A stretch of DNA of 25,097 bases from SHLQ01 sp964445255. Lineage in GTDB: Bacteria; Actinomycetota; Acidimicrobiia; Acidimicrobiales; SHLQ01. Position 1 is the stretch's first letter; each line of letters opens with the position of its first letter. The position numbers and the translations under genes are program-made. The stretch covers positions 1 to 25,097 of the forward strand of contig CAYUKM010000028.1 of the NCBI GenBank assembly GCA_964445255.1, written 5' to 3'. The notes beneath the pieces were generated by a model. It was not told the origin of the DNA, did no database searches, and worked only from the letters and a program-made list of their open reading frames with translations. This document shows positions 6,555 to 14,726 of this stretch, one piece after another.

Positions 6555-7592
6555 GTGCTGGTGCGCCGGAAGACGACGCGCGTCGGGCAGACTGTTGCCG
6601 TGGAACTTGCGTCTCTTGTCGATCGAGCGTCGGCCGAAATCTCAGCTGCGTCCAACCTTGAGGAACTCGCTTCAGTCGAACGCTCCTTTATCGGAAAGAA
6701 GGGCGAACTCGTCGGTTTGAAGAAGACGCTTGGTTCCCTCGAACCCGACGAGCGAAAGGCCGCTGGTCAAGCGCTCAACGAGGCAATGTCGGGTTTGTCT
6801 GCGGAGGTCGCTGCGCGCCGGGCGGACTTGGCGAGCGCTGCTGAGGCAGAACAGCTCGCAAGCGAACGACTGGACCTCACCGAGGTCATGGCCGAGGTCG
6901 AACGTGGACACGCTCACCTGGTCACCCAGGCACGAGATCGCCTCGAAGACGTCTTCGTCGGCATGGGCTTCACGGTGGCCGAAGGCCCTGAGGTCGAATC
7001 AGCCTGGTACAACTTCGAAGCACTCAACATCCCCGAGTGGCATCCAGCCCGAGGCAGCTTCGACACGATCTTCGTAGACCTTGGCGAGCCCGAAGAAGTT
7101 ATGCTCCGCAGCCATACCTCTCCGGTCCAGATCCGGACGATGGAGAACCAGTCGCCACCGATCTACATCGTCGCTCCCGGGCGGACGTTTCGTACAGACA
7201 CCGCAGACGCCACCCACCTTCCGGCGTTCAATCAGATCGAAGGCCTGGTCATCGACAAGGGCATCGGCCTTGGCGACCTTGCGGGCACGATCGAAAGCTT
7301 CGTACATGCCTTCTTCGGCCACGAAGTGAAGACCCGCCTGCGCCCCAGCTACTTCCCATTCACCGAGCCCTCCGCGGAGTTCGACATTTCTACGCCCGAC
7401 GGCGGTTGGCTCGAACTCGGCGGCTGTGGAGTGGTGCACCCCAACGTGCTCGCCAACTGCGGAATCGACCCCGAGGAGTGGCAAGGCTTCGCATTCGGCT
7501 TCGGCATCGATCGGCTCGCCGTTATGCGCTACCAACTCGACGACATCCGCGAGCTCGTGAACAACGACGTCCGCTTCTTGAGTCAGTTCTAA
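6555..7592 (+). CDS. pheS: Phenylalanyl-tRNA synthetase alpha subunit
   Basis: Charges tRNA-Phe with phenylalanine as the alpha part of an alpha2-beta2 enzyme in the cytoplasm. An N-terminal coiled coil (up to about residue 100, with SFIGKKGELVGLKKTL) binds tRNA. The class II catalytic core follows, with motif 2 in RTFRTDTADATHLPAFNQIEG and motif 3 in GFAFGFGIDRLAVMRY. FPFTEPSAEFD and GGCGVVHPNVL are family hallmarks of the active site. The coordinates use the outermost in-frame GTG (345 aa). Comparison with other PheS N-termini favours GTG 6600 (330 aa); neither start has a good ribosome binding site. pheT follows after 21 nt. Confidence 0.95.
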   Translation: MLVRRKTTRVGQTVAVELASLVDRASAEISAASNLEELASVERSFIGKKGELVGLKKTLGSLEPDERKAAGQALNEAMSGLSAEVAARRADLASAAEAEQLASERLDLTEVMAEVERGHAHLVTQARDRLEDVFVGMGFTVAEGPEVESAWYNFEALNIPEWHPARGSFDTIFVDLGEPEEVMLRSHTSPVQIRTMENQSPPIYIVAPGRTFRTDTADATHLPAFNQIEGLVIDKGIGLGDLAGTIESFVHAFFGHEVKTRLRPSYFPFTEPSAEFDISTPDGGWLELGGCGVVHPNVLANCGIDPEEWQGFAFGFGIDRLAVMRYQLDDIRELVNNDVRFLSQF

Positions 7593-7613
7593 GAAAGCCG
7601 AGGAGAAGAAACC

Positions 7614-10001
7614 ATGAAAGTACTCCTGTCTTGGCTGCAAGAGTTTGCTCCCGGCATCGAGGGAGACCCTGTGGAACTGGGTGAGAAGCTCTCCGCGCTT
7701 GGGTTGGCTGTGGAAGAGATGACGATTACGGGCCAAGGGCTCGATGGCATCGTTCTCGCGAAAGTCCTTGAGCTCTCGCCTCACCCTGACGCTGACAAAA
7801 TCCAACTCGTCCAGGTCGACCAGGGCGATGGGGAAGCACTGCAGGTCTGTTGTGGCGCGTTCAACATGGAGGTTGGTGACCTCATCCCGTTCGCCACTAT
7901 CGGAACGGTCATGCCAAACGGCATGGAGATCGGCCAACGCAAGATGCGCGGCCAAATGAGCAACGGCATGTGTTGCTCCGCGGCCGAAATTGGCTTCGGC
8001 GACGACCACGACGGCATCATGATCCTCACCGAGCAGGCCGACGAATCAGCGCTCGGAACGCCGATCACCGACGTGCTCGGCATCGAACAGGACGTGCTGT
8101 ACGACCTGGAGGTCAACGCCAACCGTCCGGACGCCATGTCTGTGGCTGGCGTCGCTCGAGACCTCGCTGCAGCGCTCCGTGTGCCATTCGCGTACCCGGA
8201 GCGCCGCGTCGAACGCACCGGCGACGACGCCAGCTCCCAGGCGAACATCGAGATCCTCGACCCCGATCTTTGCGGACGGTTCGCGGCTCGCGTGCTGCAC
8301 AACGTCACGGTCGGGGAGTCACCGCAGTGGATCCAGAACCGTTTGACCGCACTCGGCATGCGTCCCATCAACTCGGTGGTCGATATCTCCAACTACGTGA
8401 TGCTCGAACTCGGACAACCGAACCACGTCTTCGACCTTGACACCATTCCCAACGGCTACCTTCGGATCCGACGCGCCACGGAGGGCGAGACCCTCGTGAC
8501 CCTCGATGAGGCCGAACGTACCCTTGTGCCAAATGACGGCGTCATCGCCGACGAGTCCGGTGCTCCCGTGAGTTTGGCTGGCGTAATGGGCGGCTTGTCA
8601 ACCGAGGTAACCGATTCGACCACGTCATTGCTGCTGGAGATGGCTTGGTGGGACCCACCTTCCATCTCCCGCACGGTCAAGCGCCTCAACCTGCCGAGCG
8701 AAGCGTCGACCCGTTTCCGCCGTGGCGCCGATTGGGGCGACAACATCGACCGGGCCATGGACCGGTTCTGCCAACTGATCGCCGAGACCGGCACAACGAT
8801 CTGCCTCGGACAGGTCGACGTTCTAGGTAACACGCCAACGCAACCCCACACCGACGTGCGAGTCGACAAGATCAACTCGCTTCTCGGCACTGAGCTAACC
8901 GATGCCGAGATGGTCGGGTATTTAGAGTCGATCGGCTTTGGTGCAGCGTCTTCGGGCGAAACCCTGACGGTCACCGTGCCGAGCTGGCGCTGGGACGCCA
9001 TTGGTCAGACGGCTGCGGAATTCGAACACGACATCGCCGAAGAAGTCGGACGCATGTACGGCTTTGAAGTCATCGAAAAGACGGTCCCGAAGGGCGAGCA
9101 AGCTGGCCATCTCAGTGAATACCAAGCCGAACGTCGCCTAGTACGCGAAGCGCTGCTCGGAATGGGTTGCAACGAGACCCAACCGATGCCGTTCCTTGCC
9201 CCCGGAGATCTCACCAACGTCGGTCTGCCTGACGACGGCGTTCGGCTGTCGAACCCGCTCGACGCGAACGAGTCGGTGCTGCGAACTTCGCTGCTGCCGG
9301 GCCAGCTGAAGGCCATCGCCTACAACCAATCGCACCGCAACCCCGATGTCCGCTTCTTTGAGATCGGTCACGTATTCTTGCCTCCATCTGAAGGCGACCT
9401 GCTACCCGACGAGCGCGAATACCTCGCGGTTGCACTAGCGGGCTCCGAGGCCCCGGACGCCGTGGCTTTGCTCAAAACGCTGTCGACTACACTTGCGCTT
9501 CCCAACGTGCAGGTGCGTAACAGCGGTGGCCTTCCCGGCATGCACCCAACCCGCTCGGCCGAAGTGGTTATCGCCGGACGTTCGCGCGGGTCGGTGGGGG
9601 AGGTCGCACCGTCGGTCCTTCGTGAGTATGGCGTAGATGGCCGAGTGGCTTGGCTCCAACTTGACCTCGGTGAAGTGCTCAACGGACCCCATGGCAAGCG
9701 CAGCTACACGCCAGTCTCGAAGTTCCCATCGAGCGATATGGACCTCGCGTTCGTCGTCGCAGACGATGTCGGTGCCGACAAGGTGCGCAATACCATCTCG
9801 AAATCCGCAGGGAAGTTGCTGATCGACCTCGACCTGATCGACGTCTATCGGGGGCCGGGCGTCGCTGACCGACATCGCAGCCTCGCGTTCCGTTTGCGCT
9901 TCCAAGCCGACGATCGCACCCTTACCGACGATGAGATCACCAACGCTCGCGAAACAGTGATTGCGGCTGTTGCCAAGACCAATGGTGGCGAACTTCGTTA
10001 G
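7614..10001 (+). CDS. pheT: Phenylalanyl-tRNA synthetase beta subunit
   Basis: A 795-residue partner of PheS, full length for the bacterial family. An N-terminal OB-fold tRNA-binding domain covers about residues 40-150 (LELSPHPDADKIQLVQVD, MRGQMSNGM). The B3/B4 editing domain that hydrolyses Tyr-tRNA-Phe follows, then the B5 domain and a degenerate catalytic fold (FFEIGHVF near 580). The C-terminal FDX-ACB anticodon-binding domain begins around residue 700 (SKFPSSDMDLAFVV and RSLAFRLRFQADDRTL). The ATG has GGAGAAG 5-6 nt upstream. It is co-transcribed with pheS. A hairpin about 95 nt after the stop may end the transcript. Confidence 0.97.
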   Translation: MKVLLSWLQEFAPGIEGDPVELGEKLSALGLAVEEMTITGQGLDGIVLAKVLELSPHPDADKIQLVQVDQGDGEALQVCCGAFNMEVGDLIPFATIGTVMPNGMEIGQRKMRGQMSNGMCCSAAEIGFGDDHDGIMILTEQADESALGTPITDVLGIEQDVLYDLEVNANRPDAMSVAGVARDLAAALRVPFAYPERRVERTGDDASSQANIEILDPDLCGRFAARVLHNVTVGESPQWIQNRLTALGMRPINSVVDISNYVMLELGQPNHVFDLDTIPNGYLRIRRATEGETLVTLDEAERTLVPNDGVIADESGAPVSLAGVMGGLSTEVTDSTTSLLLEMAWWDPPSISRTVKRLNLPSEASTRFRRGADWGDNIDRAMDRFCQLIAETGTTICLGQVDVLGNTPTQPHTDVRVDKINSLLGTELTDAEMVGYLESIGFGAASSGETLTVTVPSWRWDAIGQTAAEFEHDIAEEVGRMYGFEVIEKTVPKGEQAGHLSEYQAERRLVREALLGMGCNETQPMPFLAPGDLTNVGLPDDGVRLSNPLDANESVLRTSLLPGQLKAIAYNQSHRNPDVRFFEIGHVFLPPSEGDLLPDEREYLAVALAGSEAPDAVALLKTLSTTLALPNVQVRNSGGLPGMHPTRSAEVVIAGRSRGSVGEVAPSVLREYGVDGRVAWLQLDLGEVLNGPHGKRSYTPVSKFPSSDMDLAFVVADDVGADKVRNTISKSAGKLLIDLDLIDVYRGPGVADRHRSLAFRLRFQADDRTLTDDEITNARETVIAAVAKTNGGELR

Positions 10002-10030
10002 GCGATGTGGGGAAGTGCAGACAGCCGGTC

Positions 10031-10059
10031 TAGACATGTTTTGACATGTTCTCTACGAT
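10031..10059 (+). promoter_or_regulatory. Promoter-like sequence with tandem ACATGT palindromes
   Basis: TAGACA (10031-10036), a 17-nt spacer and TACGAT (10054-10059) resemble a sigma-70 type promoter. It overlaps two direct GACATGTT repeats 10 bp apart (10033 and 10043), each holding the palindrome ACATGT. A transcript from here would run only about 70 nt to the hairpin at 10095-10130 and contains no gene. Chance resemblance is possible. Confidence 0.25.
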
Positions 10060-10094
10060 AAGTGCGTGGAGTCCGGCGGGGTCCCACGAATAGC

Positions 10095-10130
10095 GAGGGT
10101 TCAAGTCGCTGGCGGGTGACTTGAACCCTC
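10095..10130. terminator. Hairpin between convergent pheT and CoA-transferase genes
   Basis: GAGGGTTCAAGTC (10095-10107) and GACTTGAACCCTC (10118-10130) form a perfect 13-bp stem with a 10-nt loop. CACCATTTTG follows on the plus strand, giving a weak T tract. Its place between two convergent genes fits a terminator, mainly for pheST. The GGTTCAAGTC part resembles a tRNA T-arm, but the rest does not fold as a tRNA. Confidence 0.6.
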
Positions 10131-10145
10131 CACCATTTTGTGGGC

Positions 10146-11447
10146 CTAAGCGTTGTCGATCCGCTTCCAGGATGGCTCGTCCGACCCGAGCGGCGATGGT
10201 CCTGTGTGATGCTTGCCCCCCACGGGCAACGGGACGTCAACTCTGCCAAAGGCAGACTCGAAGTCTGCGCAATGTTCCCGTGATGGGGCCGGCTTCGCCG
10301 GAGTGAATGGGGTAGGGCCGCCTAGTGACAGGAGCCAATTGCGGGTTCGTAGTAGCGAGACCTTGACCAACCACGTTCCCCCGTCTGCTCGCTGGAGGTC
10401 TACGGCGCGTCTAGCCGCGAATGCGGCGAGAAAGCCGGTCATGTAGTCGAGGGCCTGGACCGGGAGTGGAGTTGGCGCATTGGAGGCCGCGGCGGCTGTA
10501 CCGGCCGTCACGATCCCGGTCGTGGATTGGACGATCGAATCGAACCCCCGTCGATTCGCCCAGGGGCCGATCGTGTCGAAGGCACTCAGCTGAACCAGCA
10601 CTTGTCCCTCGCTGAGTGATCCAGCGTCAAAGCCACGCGACGCGAGCGCTGTGGGTCGGTAGGCATCGATCCAGACGTCGGCTTGTCGGAGCAACGACGT
10701 CATGGTCGCGCAGTCCTCGGCGCTGCGCAGGTCGAGATAGGCATTCCGCTTCCCAGCGCCAGTAGCGATCACGCACGTGTCGACACTTGGAAGGTGCGGC
10801 GCGCCGACGCGGAGTACGTCGGCGCCGTGGGCCGCAAAGACCTGTCCAGCAACAGGCCCAGCGAGAACCCTGCTGTTATCGAGAACTCGAAGCGGTTTCG
10901 CAGGTCGTGGTGGGGCGTCACCGATCCGCTCGATCGATATCAACGGGAGATCATGGGTCGCTTTGGCATGAGGATGCTGATCCCACTCTTCGAGTGTGCG
11001 TAGGTATCCCGCGATCATCCCATCCTCGATAAGGGCCGATTCGAGTTCGAGGGGGTCCCACTCGAGAACGGCAGCTTGTACCGAGTCACGATTGGGCTCA
11101 CAGCCCAGTCTCTGGACAACACCCGCCGCGTGATGATCAAAGTTGCAATGCAACTGCAGGTGGCGTCCATCTTTGGTGTCGTAATAGCCCGAAAGCGGGG
11201 ACCACGCGGGTACGGGCTCTCCATCGACGTGCACCGAGGTTGTGCATCGAGTTCGAACTCGGTCACCATCAATGATGTTCTGACCAAACGCTAGGTTCAT
11301 GGCTCCAGCGGCCGCCATCACCGCCTGGTTCACCTGGAACGCCGATTGAAAGCCCGGCATGGAGGTGATTTGAAGCGCAGCGATGTCGAGGTCCTCACCA
11401 GGCAACAGATTGCCGATCTCGCGAATCAGTTCCTGGACGGATCCCAC
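10146..11447 (-). CDS. CoA-transferase family III (CaiB/BaiF) protein
   Basis: A 433-residue protein. The CaiB/BaiF nucleotide-fold start, PLRVLDNSRVLAGPVAGQVF with GADVLRV, is at about residues 185-214, and LDL at 238-240. GFDSIVQSTTGIVTAG is at about 301-316. The likely catalytic Asp is residue 334 in QALDYMTGFLAA, in line with the conserved Asp of formyl-CoA transferase-like enzymes. These enzymes move CoA between carboxylic acids or racemise acyl-CoAs; the substrate is unknown here. The first 180 residues include WSPLSGYYDTKDGRHLQLHC, which resembles a segment usually found late in the fold, so the domain order looks permuted. The start is a GTG with AGGG 7 nt upstream. It is divergent from an aldolase-family gene. 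Confidence 0.8.
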   Translation of the reverse strand: MGSVQELIREIGNLLPGEDLDIAALQITSMPGFQSAFQVNQAVMAAAGAMNLAFGQNIIDGDRVRTRCTTSVHVDGEPVPAWSPLSGYYDTKDGRHLQLHCNFDHHAAGVVQRLGCEPNRDSVQAAVLEWDPLELESALIEDGMIAGYLRTLEEWDQHPHAKATHDLPLISIERIGDAPPRPAKPLRVLDNSRVLAGPVAGQVFAAHGADVLRVGAPHLPSVDTCVIATGAGKRNAYLDLRSAEDCATMTSLLRQADVWIDAYRPTALASRGFDAGSLSEGQVLVQLSAFDTIGPWANRRGFDSIVQSTTGIVTAGTAAAASNAPTPLPVQALDYMTGFLAAFAARRAVDLQRADGGTWLVKVSLLRTRNWLLSLGGPTPFTPAKPAPSREHCADFESAFGRVDVPLPVGGKHHTGPSPLGSDEPSWKRIDNA

Positions 11448-11514
11448 GATTCGACCCTAGGCGGTAACGATGGCCAATTCCTCGCGATCGCGTGCGGCGA
11501 TTACCGTAGGCGCA

Positions 11515-12252
11515 ATGTCTGGGGTTACTGACGAGCGAGCGCGGCGTAAGACGCAAGTTGCACAGGGCTATCGCCTCTTTGCCGCATATGGCTGGGGTGA
11601 CGACGGTGCTGGACACATCACTACCCGCGATCCGGAACCGACGGATCACATGTGGCTGCTCGCGGGTGGGATCGCGTTCCGCCACGCAACTCCCGAAGCC
11701 CTAGTGCTCATCGGGCCCGATGGGAAGATTGCCGACGGTGTCGGGGGAGTCGGGTACTCGGGTGGCCGGGCGCGGGATCAGCTGGGCTTCAACGTCACCG
11801 CGTACAACATCCACTATCCAATTCACGAAGCCCGTCCTGACATCGTGGCAGCGGTTCATACCCATACTGCGTACGGCACACCGCTCGCAGCGCTGGTCGA
11901 GCCGCTTCGGATGGTCAGCCAGGAGTCGTGTGGTTTCTATGGTGACCAGGCGATCTACGAGGGGGAGGACGTCGACGTTCAAGAGGTTGAAGGGGGCGCG
12001 CGAATCGCTGAAGCGCTTGGATCGAACCGACTGATCTTTCTCGCGAACCACGGCATGCTCACCGTGGGGACCTCCGTGCCCGGTGCGCTCGGATTCTTCT
12101 ATCTGGCTGAGCGGGCGGCGGAGGTGCAGATGAAGGCGCCCAACGCCCGGGTGATCTCCGACGCGGCTGCGGCAGCGACCTACGACGGCTATGGCCACGA
12201 AAGCACCGGCGAACTGGTCTTTGACTACTTGGTTGCTAGCAAGTTGGACTGA
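11515..12252 (+). CDS. Class II aldolase/adducin family protein
   Basis: A protein of 245 residues from the ATG at 11515, or 260 from the ATG at 11470. The fold-defining zinc ligands are visible: HTHTAYG in the middle and ANHGML in the C-terminal half. GAGHITTRDPEPTDHMWL near the N-terminus fits the phosphate or carboxylate-binding loop of the family. Members cleave sugar phosphates (fuculose- or ribulose-phosphate type) or act on small keto acids; the substrate cannot be assigned. The second ATG was chosen because the extra 15 residues look unstructured and AGG lies 5 nt before it. It is divergent from the CoA-transferase gene, with which it may share a promoter region. Confidence 0.8.
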   Translation: MSGVTDERARRKTQVAQGYRLFAAYGWGDDGAGHITTRDPEPTDHMWLLAGGIAFRHATPEALVLIGPDGKIADGVGGVGYSGGRARDQLGFNVTAYNIHYPIHEARPDIVAAVHTHTAYGTPLAALVEPLRMVSQESCGFYGDQAIYEGEDVDVQEVEGGARIAEALGSNRLIFLANHGMLTVGTSVPGALGFFYLAERAAEVQMKAPNARVISDAAAAATYDGYGHESTGELVFDYLVASKLD

Positions 12253-12256
12253 TTCC

Positions 12257-12317
12257 GCAGGTACATACATTGTGCAGGTACATACATTGTGCAGGTACAT
12301 GCAGGTACATACATTGT
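12257..12317 (+). repeat. 17-bp tandem repeat array upstream of argC
   Basis: The unit GCAGGTACATACATTGT occurs at 12257-12273, 12274-12290 and 12301-12317, with a truncated 10-bp unit at 12291-12300. Its junctions create TTGTGCA at 12270, 12287 and 12314; the last one runs into the left arm of the ARG-box-like palindrome. The array fills the gap between the aldolase stop and the argC control region. Confidence 0.9.
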
Positions 12318-12346
12318 GCATGAATATGCAATTGCATGAATAAGCC
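12316..12346 (+). promoter_or_regulatory. Candidate ARG box (ArgR operator) and argC promoter
   Basis: GTGCATGAATATGCAA (12316-12331) is a 16-bp imperfect palindrome close to mycobacterial ArgR operators of the TTGCAT-N4-ATGCAA type. A further TTGCAT half-site is at 12332-12337, so ATGCAATTGCAT (12326-12337) is itself a perfect palindrome. AATAAG (12339-12344) could serve as a -10 element, which would place transcription start within a few bases of the argC ATG at 12353. Arginine-bound ArgR, encoded further down the same operon, would block this promoter. Confidence 0.65.
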
Positions 12347-12352
12347 TGTACG

Positions 12353-13417
12353 ATGGGCCGGATGGAAACGGGAGACAGCCCTGCGCGGGTCGGCATCGTT
12401 GGAGCTTCGGGCTACACCGGCACCGAACTGCTTCGCCTTATCGACGGACATCCGAGACTAGAGCTTGCGGTTGCAACTGGCGATTCGAAAGCGGGTACAA
12501 AGATCGCCGATCTTTATCCGAGCTTGGCTGGCGCCTATGGCGATCGAACCTACGAGACGTTCACCCCTGAACTGGTCGATGGCCTCGACCTCGTGTTCAT
12601 CGGCTTGCCACACGGCATCTCGATGAGCGTGGTGCCGGAGATTCGAGGCAAGGTCGGTCATATCGTCGACCTTGGTTCGGACTTTCGGCTGTGCGACAAG
12701 GATCTCTACCCGGAGTGGTACAAGGCCGAACACACTGCACCTGAACTCCTCGACCAATTTGTCTACGGACTACCTGAATTGTTCCGAGACGAGATTCGTG
12801 GCGCCGAACTGATTGCCGCCACTGGTTGTAATGCCGCTACCTCGGTATTTGCTCTCACTCCGCTGTTGGCTGCCGGGTTGATCGAACCCGAGCATATGAT
12901 CGTCGACCTCAAGACCGGAGTGAGCGGCGCGGGTCGACCCCCTAAAGAGAACACCACGTTCTGCACGGTCGACGAGAACATCACTGCCTATGCGTTGCTC
13001 TCGCACAGGCATACTCCTGAGATCGAACAAGCCATCTCGCAAAAGACAGACGTTGCGACGAGCGTGCTCTTCACGGCGCACCTCGCTCCGATGAACCGCG
13101 GCATCATCGCCACGTGTTACGGCCGCCCAGCCAAGGAAGGGATCACCACCGACGACGCGCTCCAGGCACTCGCCGACTTCTACAAAGGCGAGCCCTTCAT
13201 GGTCGTCGACGAACGAAGCCCATCGACCAAGGCCACCTTGGGCTCCAACGCGGTGCATCTCACCGCACGCGTTGATCCACGGACTGGGACCGTCATGGCG
13301 ATCGCTGCACTCGACAACCTGATGAAGGGTGCGTCGGGCATGGCGGTACAGAACGCAAACCTCGCTTTGGGTATCGAAGAGACCCTCGGCCTCACCTCGA
13401 TCGGCGTGTACCCATGA
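12353..13417 (+). CDS. argC: N-acetyl-gamma-glutamyl-phosphate reductase
   Basis: Reduces N-acetylglutamyl phosphate to the semialdehyde with NADPH, the third step of arginine synthesis. 354 residues. The Rossmann motif VGIVGASGYTGTELLRL is near the N-terminus. The catalytic Cys is residue 159 in ATGCNAATS, and the C-terminal GVSGAGRPP and LMKGASGMAVQN segments are typical. The ATG at 12353 has no Shine-Dalgarno, and a promoter-like -10 lies just upstream, so the mRNA may be leaderless; ATG 12362 is an alternative. It is the first gene of the operon, and its stop overlaps the argJ start (ATGA). Confidence 0.96.
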   Translation: MGRMETGDSPARVGIVGASGYTGTELLRLIDGHPRLELAVATGDSKAGTKIADLYPSLAGAYGDRTYETFTPELVDGLDLVFIGLPHGISMSVVPEIRGKVGHIVDLGSDFRLCDKDLYPEWYKAEHTAPELLDQFVYGLPELFRDEIRGAELIAATGCNAATSVFALTPLLAAGLIEPEHMIVDLKTGVSGAGRPPKENTTFCTVDENITAYALLSHRHTPEIEQAISQKTDVATSVLFTAHLAPMNRGIIATCYGRPAKEGITTDDALQALADFYKGEPFMVVDERSPSTKATLGSNAVHLTARVDPRTGTVMAIAALDNLMKGASGMAVQNANLALGIEETLGLTSIGVYP

Positions 13418-14652
13418 GCGACGTATCACCGCTCGCTCCGGCATCGTTCCCCGAGTTGCCACCCGTGGCCGGCGTGCAACTCGCCACTTACGAGGCCGGA
13501 CTTCGGTACCAGAACCGTGCTGACCTGATGCTCGCAGTCGTGCCGGAGGGCTCGTCGGTCGCAGGCGTGTTCACCAAGTCGCTCTGCCCATCAGCGCCTG
13601 TCGATTGGTGCCGCTCCGTAGTCGGCCGAGGCTCTGTGCGGGCGTTGGTCTGCAACAGCGGCAATGCGAACGCCTTTACCGGCGACGCAGGCCAGACCTC
13701 GGCGCACCTAACCGCAGACACCATCGCAGCATCACTCGACATTGCGCCCGAGGACGTACAGCTTGGGTCCACCGGCGTTATCGGTGAGACACTGCCAGAC
13801 GACCGGCTGGTCGCTGGCCTTGAGGCGATGGTGCCCGGTCTTGCCCCGAGCGACTCTTTGTCCTGGCAAGCCGCCGCAAATGCGATTCGCACCACCGACA
13901 CGTTCGCCAAGGGTGCATCTGCATCGGTAGAGATCGATGGTCGGACCGTGACTGTCGTCGGCTTCGCAAAGGGGAGCGGCATGATCGCACCCGACATGGC
14001 CACAATGCTCGGCTATGTATTCACCGACGCAGCGGTTGCACCGGACGTGCTGCAAACAATGCTCGTCGACTCTGCCACGGCGAGTTACAACCGGATTACG
14101 GTCGATTCCGACACGTCGACCAGCGACTCCGTCTGGCTGGTAGCGACCGGCGCAGCCGGCAACGAGATGATCTCGTCAGTCGATACCCCCGAATATGCTG
14201 CGCTCGCTGCGGCGGTAAACGAAGTGAACCTCGATCTCGCGCATCAGATCGTGCGCGATGGCGAGGGTGCGACCAAGTTCGTGCAGATCACGGTGACGGG
14301 TGCCGAGAACGACGCCGCGGCGTCCACGATTGCCCTTTCCATAGCAAATTCGCCCCTCGTTAAGACCGCCCTCGCTGCGTCCGACGCGAACTGGGGACGC
14401 ATTGTGATGGCGGTGGGCAAGGCAGGAGAGAAGGCTGACCGGGATTCGCTAAGGATCACGATCGGCGACGAACTCGTCGCCGAGAACGGCTGGCAAGCCG
14501 CCAGCTACAGCGAGGAACGGGCAACCGAACATCTCCAAGGCGACGAAGTGCGCGTCAGTGTCGATGTGGGAGTTGGTGAGGGCGAGGCCACTGTTTGGAC
14601 CTGCGACCTCACGCACGGCTATATCGAAATCAACGCCGGGTATCGGTCATGA
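13414..14652 (+). CDS. argJ: Bifunctional glutamate N-acetyltransferase / ornithine acetyltransferase
   Basis: Moves the acetyl group from N-acetylornithine to glutamate, giving the cyclic form of the pathway. 412 residues. The proenzyme cleaves itself between Ala196 and Thr197 in the motif KGSGMIAPDMATMLG, and Thr197 becomes the nucleophile. The N-terminal half has the usual NSGNANAFTG segment, and the C-terminus ends in INAGYRS like other family members. Whether it is bifunctional or ornithine-specific cannot be read from the sequence. It overlaps argC by 4 nt, so translation is probably coupled. Confidence 0.95.
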   Translation: MSDVSPLAPASFPELPPVAGVQLATYEAGLRYQNRADLMLAVVPEGSSVAGVFTKSLCPSAPVDWCRSVVGRGSVRALVCNSGNANAFTGDAGQTSAHLTADTIAASLDIAPEDVQLGSTGVIGETLPDDRLVAGLEAMVPGLAPSDSLSWQAAANAIRTTDTFAKGASASVEIDGRTVTVVGFAKGSGMIAPDMATMLGYVFTDAAVAPDVLQTMLVDSATASYNRITVDSDTSTSDSVWLVATGAAGNEMISSVDTPEYAALAAAVNEVNLDLAHQIVRDGEGATKFVQITVTGAENDAAASTIALSIANSPLVKTALAASDANWGRIVMAVGKAGEKADRDSLRITIGDELVAENGWQAASYSEERATEHLQGDEVRVSVDVGVGEGEATVWTCDLTHGYIEINAGYRS

Positions 14653-14726
14653 CCAGATATGACGCTGAGCGAAGCGAAGTGGGCCTGCGTGGTTCGAACG
14701 CCCCGAGTGGAACGGGTGAGACGGCT

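Noticed and set aside
6508..6720. Small ORF starting at ATG 6508 overlapping pheS
   Set aside because: It shifts into an Arg-rich reading of pheS codons after about 10 residues and shows no domain.
10066..10135. tRNA gene suggested by GGTTCAAGTC and CCACCA
   Set aside because: No cloverleaf: there is no T-stem closing CCCTC at the right distance, and no D or anticodon arm fits.
14649..14726. Longer argB start overlapping argJ
   Set aside because: The added 26 residues are Ser/Gly/Arg-rich spacer DNA and relatives begin at about the 14727 position; not fully excluded because of the ATGA overlap.
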